Made by a program: the position numbers and the translations under genes. From Muribaculaceae bacterium (GTDB lineage: Bacteria; Bacteroidota; Bacteroidia; Bacteroidales; Muribaculaceae): 36,045 nucleotides of DNA. Below are positions 8,073 through 15,945 of this stretch, piece by piece; position 1 is the first letter of the stretch, and each line of letters begins with the position of its first letter. The stretch spans positions 1 to 36,045 of the forward strand of contig JAEEVE010000006.1 of assembly GCA_016290765.1 (NCBI GenBank). The letters are read 5' to 3'. The notes under the pieces are model-generated. The model saw only the letters and a program-made list of their open reading frames with translations. It did no database searches and had not been told where the DNA came from.

Positions 8073-8124
8073 CAACACACAACCGCCCTCCCAGCAACTT
8101 GGAAGGGCGGTTGTGTGTTGTTTT
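8073..8124 (+). terminator. Terminator of the tRNA-Thr gene
   Basis: A perfect 17-bp stem (8073-8089 with 8104-8120) directly follows the tRNA and is followed by TTTT. This is a strong intrinsic terminator. Confidence 0.9.
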
Positions 8125-8150
8125 CACTAGAGACGACACGAGATGTGAGA

Positions 8151-8187
8151 AAAACAGTCCGGAATGGAGCAAACCTCCATTCCGGAC
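8151..8187 (-). terminator. Terminator of secA
   Basis: A perfect 13-bp stem (8157-8169 with 8175-8187) with a 5-nt loop lies 20 bp after the secA stop on the minus strand. On that strand it is followed by TGTTTTT. Confidence 0.88.
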
Positions 8188-8206
8188 TTGTGATAGTTGC
8201 ATTGAA

Positions 8207-11200
8207 TTACAGCCCGCGTCCGTGGCAGTTTTTGTACTTCTTGCCGCTGCCGCAGGGACATGGATCGTTGCGGCCCACCTTGGGACCAGCATTAACGATG
8301 GGTGCGGTGGGACCCTGGGGCTTGTGTGAGGCACCACGAGCTGCGGCTTGCTGAGCACGTGCGTTGGCAGCCACAGCATCTTCCTGTCCACCTCCACGGC
8401 TCTCTTGGTAGCGCGGCTGGCGCTGACGCGGCATTTCGCGTTCCTGGACAGTAGTGGGCTCTTGCATCGGGATTTGTCCGCGCATGAGGATAGACACTGT
8501 CTTGGCATTCATCTCGCCAACCATCTGCTTGAACATGTTGAACGATTCCACCTTATATATAACAAGGGGATCTTTCTGCTCGTAGCTGGCATTCTGCACA
8601 CTCTGGCGCAACTGGTCCATCTCGCGCAAGTGCTCCTTCCAACTCTCGTCGATGGTGAGCAGCATCAGCGCCTTCTGCCAAGCTTTCTGCAACGACTTGC
8701 ACTTGGTCTCATAGGCCTCCTTGATGTCGATGACGATTCCAAAGGTGCGTTTGCCGTCGGTGATGGGCACGCGTATCAGACCCTGCGGCTCCATGCCGTT
8801 GGCCTTCTGGTCGTTGACAATGTTTTCGATGACGGGATAGGCCACCTCGCTCAGTCGCTCGGTCTTGCGGTTGAAGGCTTTGAGCACCTCGTTGTATAGG
8901 GCATCAACCTTGTCCTGCTTGTCGGCACGGCGGAAAGTTTCCTCGTCGATATTCGGCTCAAGGGCATAGGTGCGCAGTACCTGCATCTTGTAGTCCTCAT
9001 AGTCATCGGGTCCAAATTTTTCGGTGATGTCCTCAACGCTGTCATACAGGGTGTTGATGATATCCAGGCCGATGCGCTCGCCCAGCAATGCGTGGTGACG
9101 GCGTGTATAGATGACCTTGCGTTGTGCATTCATCACGTCGTCATACTCGAGCAAGTGCTTACGGATGCCGAAGTTGTTCTCCTCGACGCGCTTCTGAGCA
9201 TTTTCGATAGCATTGGTGACGCGGCGGTCTTCGATGGCCTCGCCATCCTTGAGCCCAAGGAAGTCGAGCATCTTCACCACCTTCTCGCTGGCGAACAGAC
9301 GCATGACCTTGTCTTCAAACGAAACGAAGAACACACTGGAACCTGGATCACCTTGACGTCCCGAACGACCACGCAACTGGCGGTCGACGCGGCGTGACTC
9401 GTGACGCTCGGTGCCGATGATGGCCAGACCACCAGCCTCGCGCACGGCGGGGCTGAGCTTGATGTCGGTACCGCGGCCTGCCATGTTGGTAGCAATGGTG
9501 ACGACACCCTTGCCGTCGACTTGCTGACCTGCCTGTGCAACGATATCGGCCTCCTTCTGGTGCAACTTGGCGTTCAGCACCTGGTGCGGTATGTGACGCA
9601 GGTTGAGCATGCGGCTCAGCATCTCACTGATGTCGACCGAGGTCGTACCCACCAGAACAGGACGTCCGCTGTTGCGCATCAGTTCAATTTCCTCGATGAC
9701 GGCAAGGAATTTCTCCTTGGCAGTCTTATAGACGCGGTCGGGCATGTCGTTACGGATGACAGGCTTGTTGGTCGGAATAGTAACGACATCCAGCTTGTAG
9801 ATATCCATAAACTCGCCCGCCTCGGTCTCGGCAGTACCGGTCATACCTGCCAACTTGTGGTACATGCGGAAGTAGTTCTGCAGGGTGATGGTGGCGAATG
9901 TCTGTGTTGCCGCCTCGACGTTGACGCCTTCCTTTGCCTCGATGGCCTGGTGGAGTCCGTCGCTATAGCGGCGTCCCTCCATGATACGTCCTGTCTGCTC
10001 ATCTACAATCTTCACCTTGCCCTCTTCATCAACAATATATTCCTCATTGATGTTAAACAGGGTATAGGCCTTGAGTAGCTGAGTGACTGTGTGCACGCGC
10101 TCGCTCTTGAGGGTGTAGTTCTGTAGCAGCTCGTCTTTTTTGAGCACTTTCTCCTCATCGCTGATGTTTTCGTTGGTCACCTGCGATAGCTGTGTGGCAA
10201 TGTCAGGCAAGATAAAGAACTGCGGGTCGTCGGTACCCTTGGTGAGCACGTCGATACCCTTGTCGGTAAGCTCGACGGTATTGTTCTGCTCCTCAATAAT
10301 GAAGTACAGCGGGTCGGTGACAATGGGCATGTCGCGGCTGTTGTCCTGCATATAGAATGCCTCGGTCTTGAGCATGGCGGCCTTCACGCCTTCCTCGCTC
10401 AGGTACTTGATCAGGGGCTTGTATTTGGGCAGGCCCTTGAAGGCACGGTAGAGCAGCAGTGTGCCTTCTTTCTGCTCCTTCTCGTCATCGCTGGCCATCA
10501 AGCGCTTGGCATCGACCAGGAGCTTGGTCACCAGTTCGCGCTGGGCGCGGTAGACACGCTCAACGTTGGGCTTGTAGTCATTAAACATCTGGTCCTCGCC
10601 CTTGGGCACGGGACCCGAGATGATGAGTGGTGTACGAGCATCATCAATCAACACCGAGTCGACCTCATCGACGATGGCATAGTTGTGCATGCGTTGCACC
10701 ATGTCCTCAGGGCGCATGGCCATGTTGTCGCGCAGATAGTCGAAGCCGAACTCACTGTTGGTACCGAATGTAATGTCGCAGTTGTATGCGGCGCGGCGCT
10801 CGGGCGAGTTGGGTTGCGTCTTGTCGATGCACGCCACCGAGAGCCCATGGAATTGATAGAGCGGTCCCATCCACTCGGAGTCACGCTTGGCAAGATAGTC
10901 GTTGACGGTCACCACGTGCACACCATTGCCGGTGAGTGCGTTAAGGAAGACAGGCAGGGTTGCCACCAGGGTTTTACCCTCACCTGTGGCCATCTCGGCG
11001 ATTTTACCTTGATGCAGCACGGTACCACCAATGAGCTGTACATCGTAGTGTATCATGTTCCATACGGTATCGTTGCCGCCAGCCACCCAGTGGTTGTGAT
11101 AGATGGCCTTGTCACCATCGATGTCAACAAAGTCCTTACCCTCGGCCGCGAGGTCGCGATCCATCTGCGTGGCGGTGACAACAATGTCCTCGTTCTGCGC

Positions 11201-11563
11201 AAATCGGCGGGCGGTTTCCTTGACAATCGAGAAGACTACGGGTAGTACCTCGTTGAGTTTGTCCTCAAGCACTTCGAGGATTTCCTTCTCAATCTTGTCC
11301 ACCTTTTCCCACAGGGGCTCACGCTTGTCGTAGTCGAGCGTCTCGATCTCTTCCTTGATACGAGCTATCTCGTCACGCTTGTCCTGCACGGCATCGCGCA
11401 GTTGTTGACGGATGTCGGCGGTGCGCTGTCTCAGGGCGTCATTGTCGAGCTGTTCAATCTCGGGGTAGACAGCCTTGATGCTCTCGACCACAGGCATCAA
11501 CTTTTTCAGGTCTCGGTCCGACTTGGTACCGATGAGTGATTTCAGAAAATCTCTAAATCCCAT
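8207..11563 (-). CDS. secA: Preprotein translocase ATPase SecA
   Basis: SecA is the ATP-driven motor that pushes unfolded proteins through the SecYEG channel at the inner membrane. The protein has 1118 residues, longer than E. coli SecA (901), as is common in Bacteroidota. Walker A is in MATGEGKT (191-198), and the DEAD-like box DEVD is at 299-302, followed by [15 protein letters not shown]. The second helicase half has [47 protein letters not shown]. The extreme C-terminus is the SecB/zinc-binding tail with Cys1102, Cys1104, Cys1113 and His1114. The start at 11563 gives the usual MGF-x-F beginning. The many secreted and lipoprotein genes in this window depend on this route. A strong terminator follows. 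Confidence 0.98.
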   Translation of the reverse strand: MGFRDFLKSLIGTKSDRDLKKLMPVVESIKAVYPEIEQLDNDALRQRTADIRQQLRDAVQDKRDEIARIKEEIETLDYDKREPLWEKVDKIEKEILEVLEDKLNEVLPVVFSIVKETARRFAQNEDIVVTATQMDRDLAAEGKDFVDIDGDKAIYHNHWVAGGNDTVWNMIHYDVQLIGGTVLHQGKIAEMATGEGKTLVATLPVFLNALTGNGVHVVTVNDYLAKRDSEWMGPLYQFHGLSVACIDKTQPNSPERRAAYNCDITFGTNSEFGFDYLRDNMAMRPEDMVQRMHNYAIVDEVDSVLIDDARTPLIISGPVPKGEDQMFNDYKPNVERVYRAQRELVTKLLVDAKRLMASDDEKEQKEGTLLLYRAFKGLPKYKPLIKYLSEEGVKAAMLKTEAFYMQDNSRDMPIVTDPLYFIIEEQNNTVELTDKGIDVLTKGTDDPQFFILPDIATQLSQVTNENISDEEKVLKKDELLQNYTLKSERVHTVTQLLKAYTLFNINEEYIVDEEGKVKIVDEQTGRIMEGRRYSDGLHQAIEAKEGVNVEAATQTFATITLQNYFRMYHKLAGMTGTAETEAGEFMDIYKLDVVTIPTNKPVIRNDMPDRVYKTAKEKFLAVIEEIELMRNSGRPVLVGTTSVDISEMLSRMLNLRHIPHQVLNAKLHQKEADIVAQAGQQVDGKGVVTIATNMAGRGTDIKLSPAVREAGGLAIIGTERHESRRVDRQLRGRSGRQGDPGSSVFFVSFEDKVMRLFASEKVVKMLDFLGLKDGEAIEDRRVTNAIENAQKRVEENNFGIRKHLLEYDDVMNAQRKVIYTRRHHALLGERIGLDIINTLYDSVEDITEKFGPDDYEDYKMQVLRTYALEPNIDEETFRRADKQDKVDALYNEVLKAFNRKTERLSEVAYPVIENIVNDQKANGMEPQGLIRVPITDGKRTFGIVIDIKEAYETKCKSLQKAWQKALMLLTIDESWKEHLREMDQLRQSVQNASYEQKDPLVIYKVESFNMFKQMVGEMNAKTVSILMRGQIPMQEPTTVQEREMPRQRQPRYQESRGGGQEDAVAANARAQQAAARGASHKPQGPTAPIVNAGPKVGRNDPCPCGSGKKYKNCHGRGL

Positions 11564-11663
11564 ATTTGTTTTGTAAACTAGTTAACTATTTATTTTGCTC
11601 CAAAGCAAAGCTATGGACTACAAGGACGGCACTTGTTCTAGCCGTTCTTGCCCAATCAAGCCG

Positions 11664-11671
11664 CAAAGTTA
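11664..11671 (-). promoter_or_regulatory. -7 box for secA
   Basis: On the minus strand TAACTTTG matches TAnnTTTG, about 100 nt before the secA start. No good -33 match was found, so secA could also be read from the upstream gene, whose stop is only 116 bp away. Confidence 0.45.
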
Positions 11672-11679
11672 CGAAATAA

Positions 11680-12891
11680 TTAGGAATTACACCTATTTAT
11701 TAACAAAAAATTGGCTGAGCGTATGGCGGGCAGTGCCATGAGCGGGAAAAATGCGGGGTTGGCAACCTGTGGAATCCAGTACCATGCTAGCATCAGCAGG
11801 ACGATGACCATCAGGTTAATCCAGTGGTAGGCCTTCAGAGCACTTCGCGCCGACGCAAACCATACGGCGACTGCCGGGAAGAGCATGAAAGGATTGGCCC
11901 AAAAAGCATTGTAGTTGGGCCATGTGGCCTCTCGCACCGAGCAGAACATGAGAAAGAACAGCACACATCCCACCATCGCATAGAGGGTGTAGAGGACAGT
12001 GTCGAACCATCGCGTCACCTTGCGTCGCCGCAAGTCGCGCACAGTCATTGCCACAGTAATGACCAGCATCAGCAAGGCGGCTGCTATGGGCGTGCGCCAC
12101 CAGGGGGTGGGAGGCAGTACTGTACCTTGCTCGCTGCCGTCGACCATCACCTGCGTGTCAATGACCAGGGGTTGCGTTTGCCCGTCACGGGTAACGGTAG
12201 CATGGTCGTATGCCTGCATGAGTGCCATGGGGATGAACATTCGTTGGCGCTCGTCCAATGGCTGGTCCAGCCTAGGACCTAGCACTAGGTCAATGCCAAA
12301 TTGTTCCCAGGGGTAATTGGCGGTGTAATGTGACATCATGTCACGATAGGTGACAAAATCGGTCACTGGGGCGTAGTGCAGACTGTCGCCCAACGCCATC
12401 TCGATGATGTCGCGAGGGCGTGTCGAGCAGTTGTCGCCCAGATATTGGTAACAATAGGTATTGTTGCCTGGTAATGAATTGATTACAAGGTAGTCTCGCA
12501 CCGCGCGCGCTTGCTGTTGCGTCAGGTTAAGTCGCTGCTCAATCATGCGTCGGCCGTCCATGCCATAGGCGGCGAGATTGGGCGGCAACACACCACACAT
12601 ATACTCAGCATCGCCTCGAACAAAACGGTAGACAAAATTGGGTGTCTTGAAGTCAAACACACCGTAATTGTAGTAATAGTCGTGCTTGCCTTGTGTCACC
12701 CGCAGGTCGGTGTGTCCATAGACAGCAAACACCTCGTCACCAGGATAGAAGGTAACAAGTTTGACCACGATGGAGTCTTCATGCTTCGCTGTGTCATTGG
12801 GCATCGGCGGTTTCTGCGCTGTCGCTACCATTCCCAATAGTGCCACGATGAGCAAAGTACAAATCTTTCGGTTCAACAAATGATGTGCCAT
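11680..12891 (-). CDS. DUF4105/Lnb_N family membrane protein (candidate lipoprotein N-acyltransferase)
   Basis: The 403-residue protein has a signal sequence, a periplasmic domain to about residue 262, and four or five transmembrane segments after that (about 268-284, 298-318, 333-349, 357-373, 378-392). The periplasmic domain shows the two conserved DUF4105 motifs: YGHTDLRV with His60 and DNCSTRPRD with Cys155. This is an NlpC/P60-like Cys-His arrangement. From family knowledge, DUF4105 proteins of Bacteroides were recently identified as the N-acyltransferase (Lnb) that adds the third acyl chain to lipoproteins, standing in for Lnt. Paralogues exist, so that role here is inferred. It lies directly upstream of secA on the same strand, an apt place for an export-related gene. 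Confidence 0.78.
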   Translation of the reverse strand: MAHHLLNRKICTLLIVALLGMVATAQKPPMPNDTAKHEDSIVVKLVTFYPGDEVFAVYGHTDLRVTQGKHDYYYNYGVFDFKTPNFVYRFVRGDAEYMCGVLPPNLAAYGMDGRRMIEQRLNLTQQQARAVRDYLVINSLPGNNTYCYQYLGDNCSTRPRDIIEMALGDSLHYAPVTDFVTYRDMMSHYTANYPWEQFGIDLVLGPRLDQPLDERQRMFIPMALMQAYDHATVTRDGQTQPLVIDTQVMVDGSEQGTVLPPTPWWRTPIAAALLMLVITVAMTVRDLRRRKVTRWFDTVLYTLYAMVGCVLFFLMFCSVREATWPNYNAFWANPFMLFPAVAVWFASARSALKAYHWINLMVIVLLMLAWYWIPQVANPAFFPLMALPAIRSANFLLINRCNS

Positions 12892-12974
12892 AATAAAATT
12901 ATTCTTGCAACAATAGTGCCAATTATTTTTGGTAAAAAAAGCAACAAAATCTTTTATTATTAAAAAAATATCCC

Positions 12975-12982
12975 TACCTTTG
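12975..12982 (+). promoter_or_regulatory. -7 box for the small secreted repeat protein
   Basis: TACCTTTG matches TAnnTTTG; TTTT (12952-12955), about 19 bp upstream, is a near -33 match. The leader would be about 30 nt. Confidence 0.6.
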
Positions 12983-13019
12983 TGAGTTGATTAGAAAAGA
13001 AACCTAAGATTTAACGCTT

Positions 13020-13763
13020 ATGTTACGCAAAATATCACTGATTATCGCCTTTTTAGCGTGTAGTTCGCTGATTAGTTGGGGTGCACAACAAGTTGTTGTG
13101 ATGGATGCAGATCACGGCACAATCTCGGTCGACAAGCCTGCCGCCAATGGGGGCGAGGTGGTCACCATTACCGTTGATCCACAGCCAGGCTATACCACCA
13201 CTACTGCCGACATTTGTGCCGAGGTGACCATCGACCCCGGTATTGGCCATGCTCCGCAGCGCGCGCCACAAGTGGGCCAACTGCTTGAATTGACCGAGGT
13301 GACGGCTGGCGAGACCTACACCTTCGTGATGCCAGAAGAACCATACAATGTTTGCGTCAGCGCGACTTTCCGCGCCATTGACTACAACATCAACATTGTC
13401 AACGAGGGCAACGGCGAGGCGCAGTGTGGGCAATCAACAGCTACTGTGGGCGAACTTATCACCCTAACCATTGTGCCTGGGGCAGGCTATTCATTGGAAT
13501 TGCTTACTATCACCGATGCTAGTGGCCATGAGATTGTCTACAATCCTACGGCAGATAATGTCTATACCTTTGAAATGCCTGCGAGCAATGTCACAGTGAC
13601 TGCAACGTTTATGCAGTCGAGCCCCACTGCCATTGACAGTGTACGGCAGTCGACATCGGGTGTTACACACTACTATGACTTGAACGGCCGCTATCTAGGC
13701 ACTGTCCTTCCCCCAGGCCACGGAATTTGCGTCACTCAAGACGGGCGCAAGGTCATGAAGTAA
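13020..13763 (+). CDS. Secreted protein with two InlB-B-type beta repeats
   Basis: A 247-residue protein of unknown role. It has a signal peptide (about 1-22, ending in SWGA). Two related beta-rich repeats of about 85 residues follow. The first starts at VVVMDADHGTISVDKPAANG and ends at YTFVMPEEPYNVCVSATF; the second starts at INIVNEGNGEAQCGQSTATVG and ends at YTFEMPASNVTVTATF. The GYT/GYS plus FEMP-ASNVTVTATF pattern is that of divergent InlB B-repeats (Flg_new_2 type), common in Bacteroidales surface proteins. The C-terminus (HYYDLNGRYLGT ... GICVTQDGRKVMK) resembles the short C-terminal segment found on many Prevotella-type secreted proteins. It has its own promoter and terminator, so it is monocistronic. 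Confidence 0.8.
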   Translation: MLRKISLIIAFLACSSLISWGAQQVVVMDADHGTISVDKPAANGGEVVTITVDPQPGYTTTTADICAEVTIDPGIGHAPQRAPQVGQLLELTEVTAGETYTFVMPEEPYNVCVSATFRAIDYNINIVNEGNGEAQCGQSTATVGELITLTIVPGAGYSLELLTITDASGHEIVYNPTADNVYTFEMPASNVTVTATFMQSSPTAIDSVRQSTSGVTHYYDLNGRYLGTVLPPGHGICVTQDGRKVMK

Positions 13764-13764
13764 A

Positions 13765-13804
13765 AACAATCACTGCAGCGCAACAGCTGCAGTGATTGTT
13801 TTTT
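13765..13804 (+). terminator. Intrinsic terminator after the repeat protein gene
   Basis: A perfect 14-bp stem (13765-13778 with 13787-13800), 8-nt loop and a following T-run begin 2 nt after the stop codon. Confidence 0.93.
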
Positions 13805-13950
13805 AGGAGTTAGGGTGCTGCACACTCTCAAGAGCCAGAGTTAGGTATTGTGTCCTGAAACCTCATTTGTCAGCATGAGTTTGATGATGGCAAGAAATGT
13901 GCCACTTGCGATAGGATGAATCGTCTCATTCTCATCTAGTCTAGAAGAAT

Positions 13951-13982
13951 TTTGGCGGGAGGTTAGAAAAAATGTAATTTTG
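13951..13982 (+). promoter_or_regulatory. Primary-sigma promoter for the ECF operon
   Basis: TTTG at 13951-13954, a 20-bp gap and TAATTTTG at 13975-13982 form a full Bacteroidota consensus promoter. The leader to the first gene would be about 135 nt. Confidence 0.7.
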
Positions 13983-13993
13983 TCACCACGTTT

Positions 13994-14023
13994 GCAACTT
14001 TTTGATGCACTCGTTGCGTCTAA
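13994..14023 (+). promoter_or_regulatory. Candidate ECF-sigma promoter (autoregulation)
   Basis: GCAACTT (13994-14000) and GCGTCTAA (14016-14023), 15-17 bp apart, resemble the AAC / CGTC elements of ECF-sigma promoters. Its place just before an ECF-sigma operon suggests the sigma factor drives its own genes. This is inference from motif and position. Confidence 0.45.
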
Positions 14024-14121
14024 TGCACGAAAAACATCAAGAACGAGTTAATGAACTGCGAATTACACGAAGCATTTTGTTCTTATGTTCTTTTGTCTAA
14101 TGATTTTAAAAGTATAGAAAG

Positions 14122-14937
14122 ATGAAAAAGTACATTTTATTGATTGCTGCCGTGCTGATAGCCTCGATGCCGATGACGGCTGGACGCTTGATTGAGACGC
14201 GCGGCGACACATTGCTGATTGCTCGCGATGGCGACACCGTGCGCCTGAATGGGACACAATCCATCAAGGAGCTGGTGGGGATGCTCGATGACACGCTCAT
14301 CAACATCAATGAGAATCCTGACCAGGCTGAAGCTGACCACGAGATAATTGACACTGAAACAAGAGACTTTGCCATTGAGTCGCAACAGATCTGGGCCCGC
14401 GTTGCCACCGAAGCCATCATCTGCTGTACCTGGGGATTGGTATTTCTCATCATCTTCATCCTGCTGTTCAACTACCTGAAGCGCCGCCGCAAATACAAAA
14501 TGGTGGAGAAGGCGATTGAGAACAACTACTCGCTGCCGCCCTATGTATTTGACGGCCACACCTCCGCTCCCTCTAACTACTACGCCCCTGTTCCTCCCGT
14601 GCAAGGTTCACCGGTACTAGAAGGGATGCCCGTGAACGAGGGCGAGCCCATGGTAGACGAGAACGGCGAGGTGGTGCCGCCACCGCTGGGCGCACAAAGC
14701 GACCCATGGAACAATGCCGCTCAGGCACAGCCAGTGATGGGCCAGCCGCGCATGAACTGGCGCGCCTTCCAAGGCAGTTTCATCCTGGTAGCAGTGGGAC
14801 TGGGACTGATGATGATGTTTCATGAGACACAATTGATGGGCATCTTCGCCATCCTCGTGCTCATCGGTCTAGGCAAGGGTTTCCTGACCTACCAAGACCA
14901 ACGCGAGGCCATCGATGCTTGGAAAAACAGAAAGTAG
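14122..14937 (+). CDS. Membrane protein of the ECF-sigma operon (DUF6249-like)
   Basis: A 271-residue protein with a signal peptide or N-terminal TM (1-20), a periplasmic stretch of about 75 residues, a central TM (about 98-118) followed by the basic stop KRRRKYK, a Pro-rich cytoplasmic linker (about 145-210) and a C-terminal TM pair (about 217-233, 236-253). The part KYKMVEKAIENNYSLPPYVF resembles DUF6249 membrane proteins, which often sit beside ECF sigma genes in Bacteroidota; I am moderately sure of that family. As first gene of a three-gene operon with sigma and a likely anti-sigma protein, it may sense the envelope or be a target of the response. There is a 49-bp gap to the sigma gene. 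Confidence 0.7.
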   Translation: MKKYILLIAAVLIASMPMTAGRLIETRGDTLLIARDGDTVRLNGTQSIKELVGMLDDTLININENPDQAEADHEIIDTETRDFAIESQQIWARVATEAIICCTWGLVFLIIFILLFNYLKRRRKYKMVEKAIENNYSLPPYVFDGHTSAPSNYYAPVPPVQGSPVLEGMPVNEGEPMVDENGEVVPPPLGAQSDPWNNAAQAQPVMGQPRMNWRAFQGSFILVAVGLGLMMMFHETQLMGIFAILVLIGLGKGFLTYQDQREAIDAWKNRK

Positions 14938-14986
14938 ACCCAAGGAACACTGGGTATTCTGAGAATACTGAGAAAGCTGAGAAGCA

Positions 14987-15523
14987 ATGAAGAAGTTTGA
15001 CGAACTGCGACTGATCGCGCAATGTGCGCTGGCCGACAACCGACGGGCCTTTGGCCTGCTGGTGGAGGCCTATCAGCCGCAGTTGCGCCGCTTCTTGATG
15101 AACTTGACCGGAGGCAACGAGTCGCTCACCGACGACTTGGCGCAAGAGACGTTCCTCAAGGCCTATGTAAATGTGCGTAATTTCAAGGGAATGTCGAGCT
15201 TCAGCACCTGGCTTTACCGCATCGCCTACAACGAGTTCTATAGTCACAAGCGCAGCGAGCACCCCACGCAAGGCATGGATGAGGGATTCAGCGACGAGGG
15301 ACTTACTGACCGGTCGGTCGAGAGCATCGACGCACACCTGACGGTGAAAGAGGCGTTGCAGGCGTTGGGCGCGACCGAACGCGCTGTGATCACGCTTTTC
15401 TACATCGAAGACCAGCCCATCAAGAAGATAGCGCAAATCATGGATATGCCTGAGGGCACGATCAAATCGCACCTGCGCCGCGGCGAGGATAACTTGAAAC
15501 AAACAATTAAAACACCCTACTGA
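14987..15523 (+). CDS. ECF-type RNA polymerase sigma factor
   Basis: A 178-residue sigma-70 family factor with only regions 2 and 4, as in ECF factors. Region 2 (about 24-90) has DDLAQETFLKAYVNVRNFKG and FSTWLYRIAYNEFYSHKR, the -10 recognition part. A variable linker (91-120) follows. Region 4 (about 122-175) has ATERAVITLFYIEDQPIKKIAQ and MPEGTIKSHLRRGEDNLK, the helix-turn-helix for the -35 element. The next gene starts 1 nt after its stop, so the two are probably translationally coupled, as usual for sigma/anti-sigma pairs. Target genes may include this operon itself (see 13994-14023). Confidence 0.95.
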   Translation: MKKFDELRLIAQCALADNRRAFGLLVEAYQPQLRRFLMNLTGGNESLTDDLAQETFLKAYVNVRNFKGMSSFSTWLYRIAYNEFYSHKRSEHPTQGMDEGFSDEGLTDRSVESIDAHLTVKEALQALGATERAVITLFYIEDQPIKKIAQIMDMPEGTIKSHLRRGEDNLKQTIKTPY

Positions 15524-15524
15524 T

Positions 15525-15839
15525 ATGAACAAACTAGATCAAGATATGGATGACTTGCAATTGGGCGAACTGCTGAAAAATGAAGCATACCCTGCGACCG
15601 AGAACCGCTGGTTCACGCGCCGCGTGCTCAACCGCTTGCCGGCAAGGCACCATCGCAGCTGGTTTATGACGGTGGTCTACATTATCGTCGCGCTGGTGTG
15701 CGCCTTGAGTTGGCACACGATGCTCACGGGCCTGAACGGCACGGTCACCGTGCGCGACGTGCTCTATATGGTTGTCATGGCAGCGGTGACGCTCTATGCC
15801 ATCCTCAGCGCCGTCGCCACCGTCGTCAAGACTGAGTAA
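15525..15839 (+). CDS. Small two-TM protein, likely anti-sigma factor
   Basis: A 104-residue protein. The cytoplasmic N-terminus (about 45 residues) includes LGELLKNEAYPATENRWFTRRVLNRLP, resembling the start of short Bacteroidota anti-sigma proteins. Two TM segments follow (about 46-66 and 79-98). It lacks a zinc-binding HxxxCxxC motif. The anti-sigma role is inferred from its position, 1 nt after the ECF sigma stop, and its layout (soluble N-terminus, then membrane). Confidence 0.75.
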   Translation: MNKLDQDMDDLQLGELLKNEAYPATENRWFTRRVLNRLPARHHRSWFMTVVYIIVALVCALSWHTMLTGLNGTVTVRDVLYMVVMAAVTLYAILSAVATVVKTE

Positions 15840-15883
15840 ACTTCTTTTTGATTGGCAGTCGACTTAACAACTGCTATCTAACA

Positions 15884-15915
15884 AATGCAGCCTGGCAAAT
15901 TTGCCAGGCTGCATT
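15884..15915. terminator. Perfect 32-bp palindromic terminator between convergent genes
   Basis: Bases 15884-15899 are the exact reverse complement of 15900-15915. The DNA is flanked by AACA and TGTG rather than T-runs. It lies between the convergent sigma operon and the LRR gene and can end both. A tight hairpin would need to open a few central AT pairs as a loop. Confidence 0.75.
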
Positions 15916-15945
15916 GTGCATTGTGCATTGTGCATTGTGCATTGA
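15911..15945. repeat. Tandem heptamer GCATTGT, nearly five copies
   Basis: Four exact copies of GCATTGT and a fifth ending in A run from the 3' arm of the palindrome to the stop codon of the LRR gene. Confidence 0.95.

Larger units (their letters stand above)
13805..14121. other. Intergenic region before the sigma-factor operon
   Basis: No gene is supported here. It contains two candidate promoters (13951-13982 and 13994-14023) for the operon that follows. A minus-strand frame stays open across about 13838-14055 but has no usable start codon, and a 25-codon plus-strand frame (14023-14100) is unsupported. Confidence 0.6.

Noticed and set aside
13838-14055. Minus-strand open frame of about 70 codons before the sigma operon
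   Set aside because: It has no ATG, GTG or TTG near its beginning and runs through two good plus-strand promoters.
14023-14100. 25-codon plus-strand frame starting ATGCACGAA
   Set aside because: The ATG overlaps the candidate ECF -10 element, no ribosome site or family is seen, and such short frames are common by chance.
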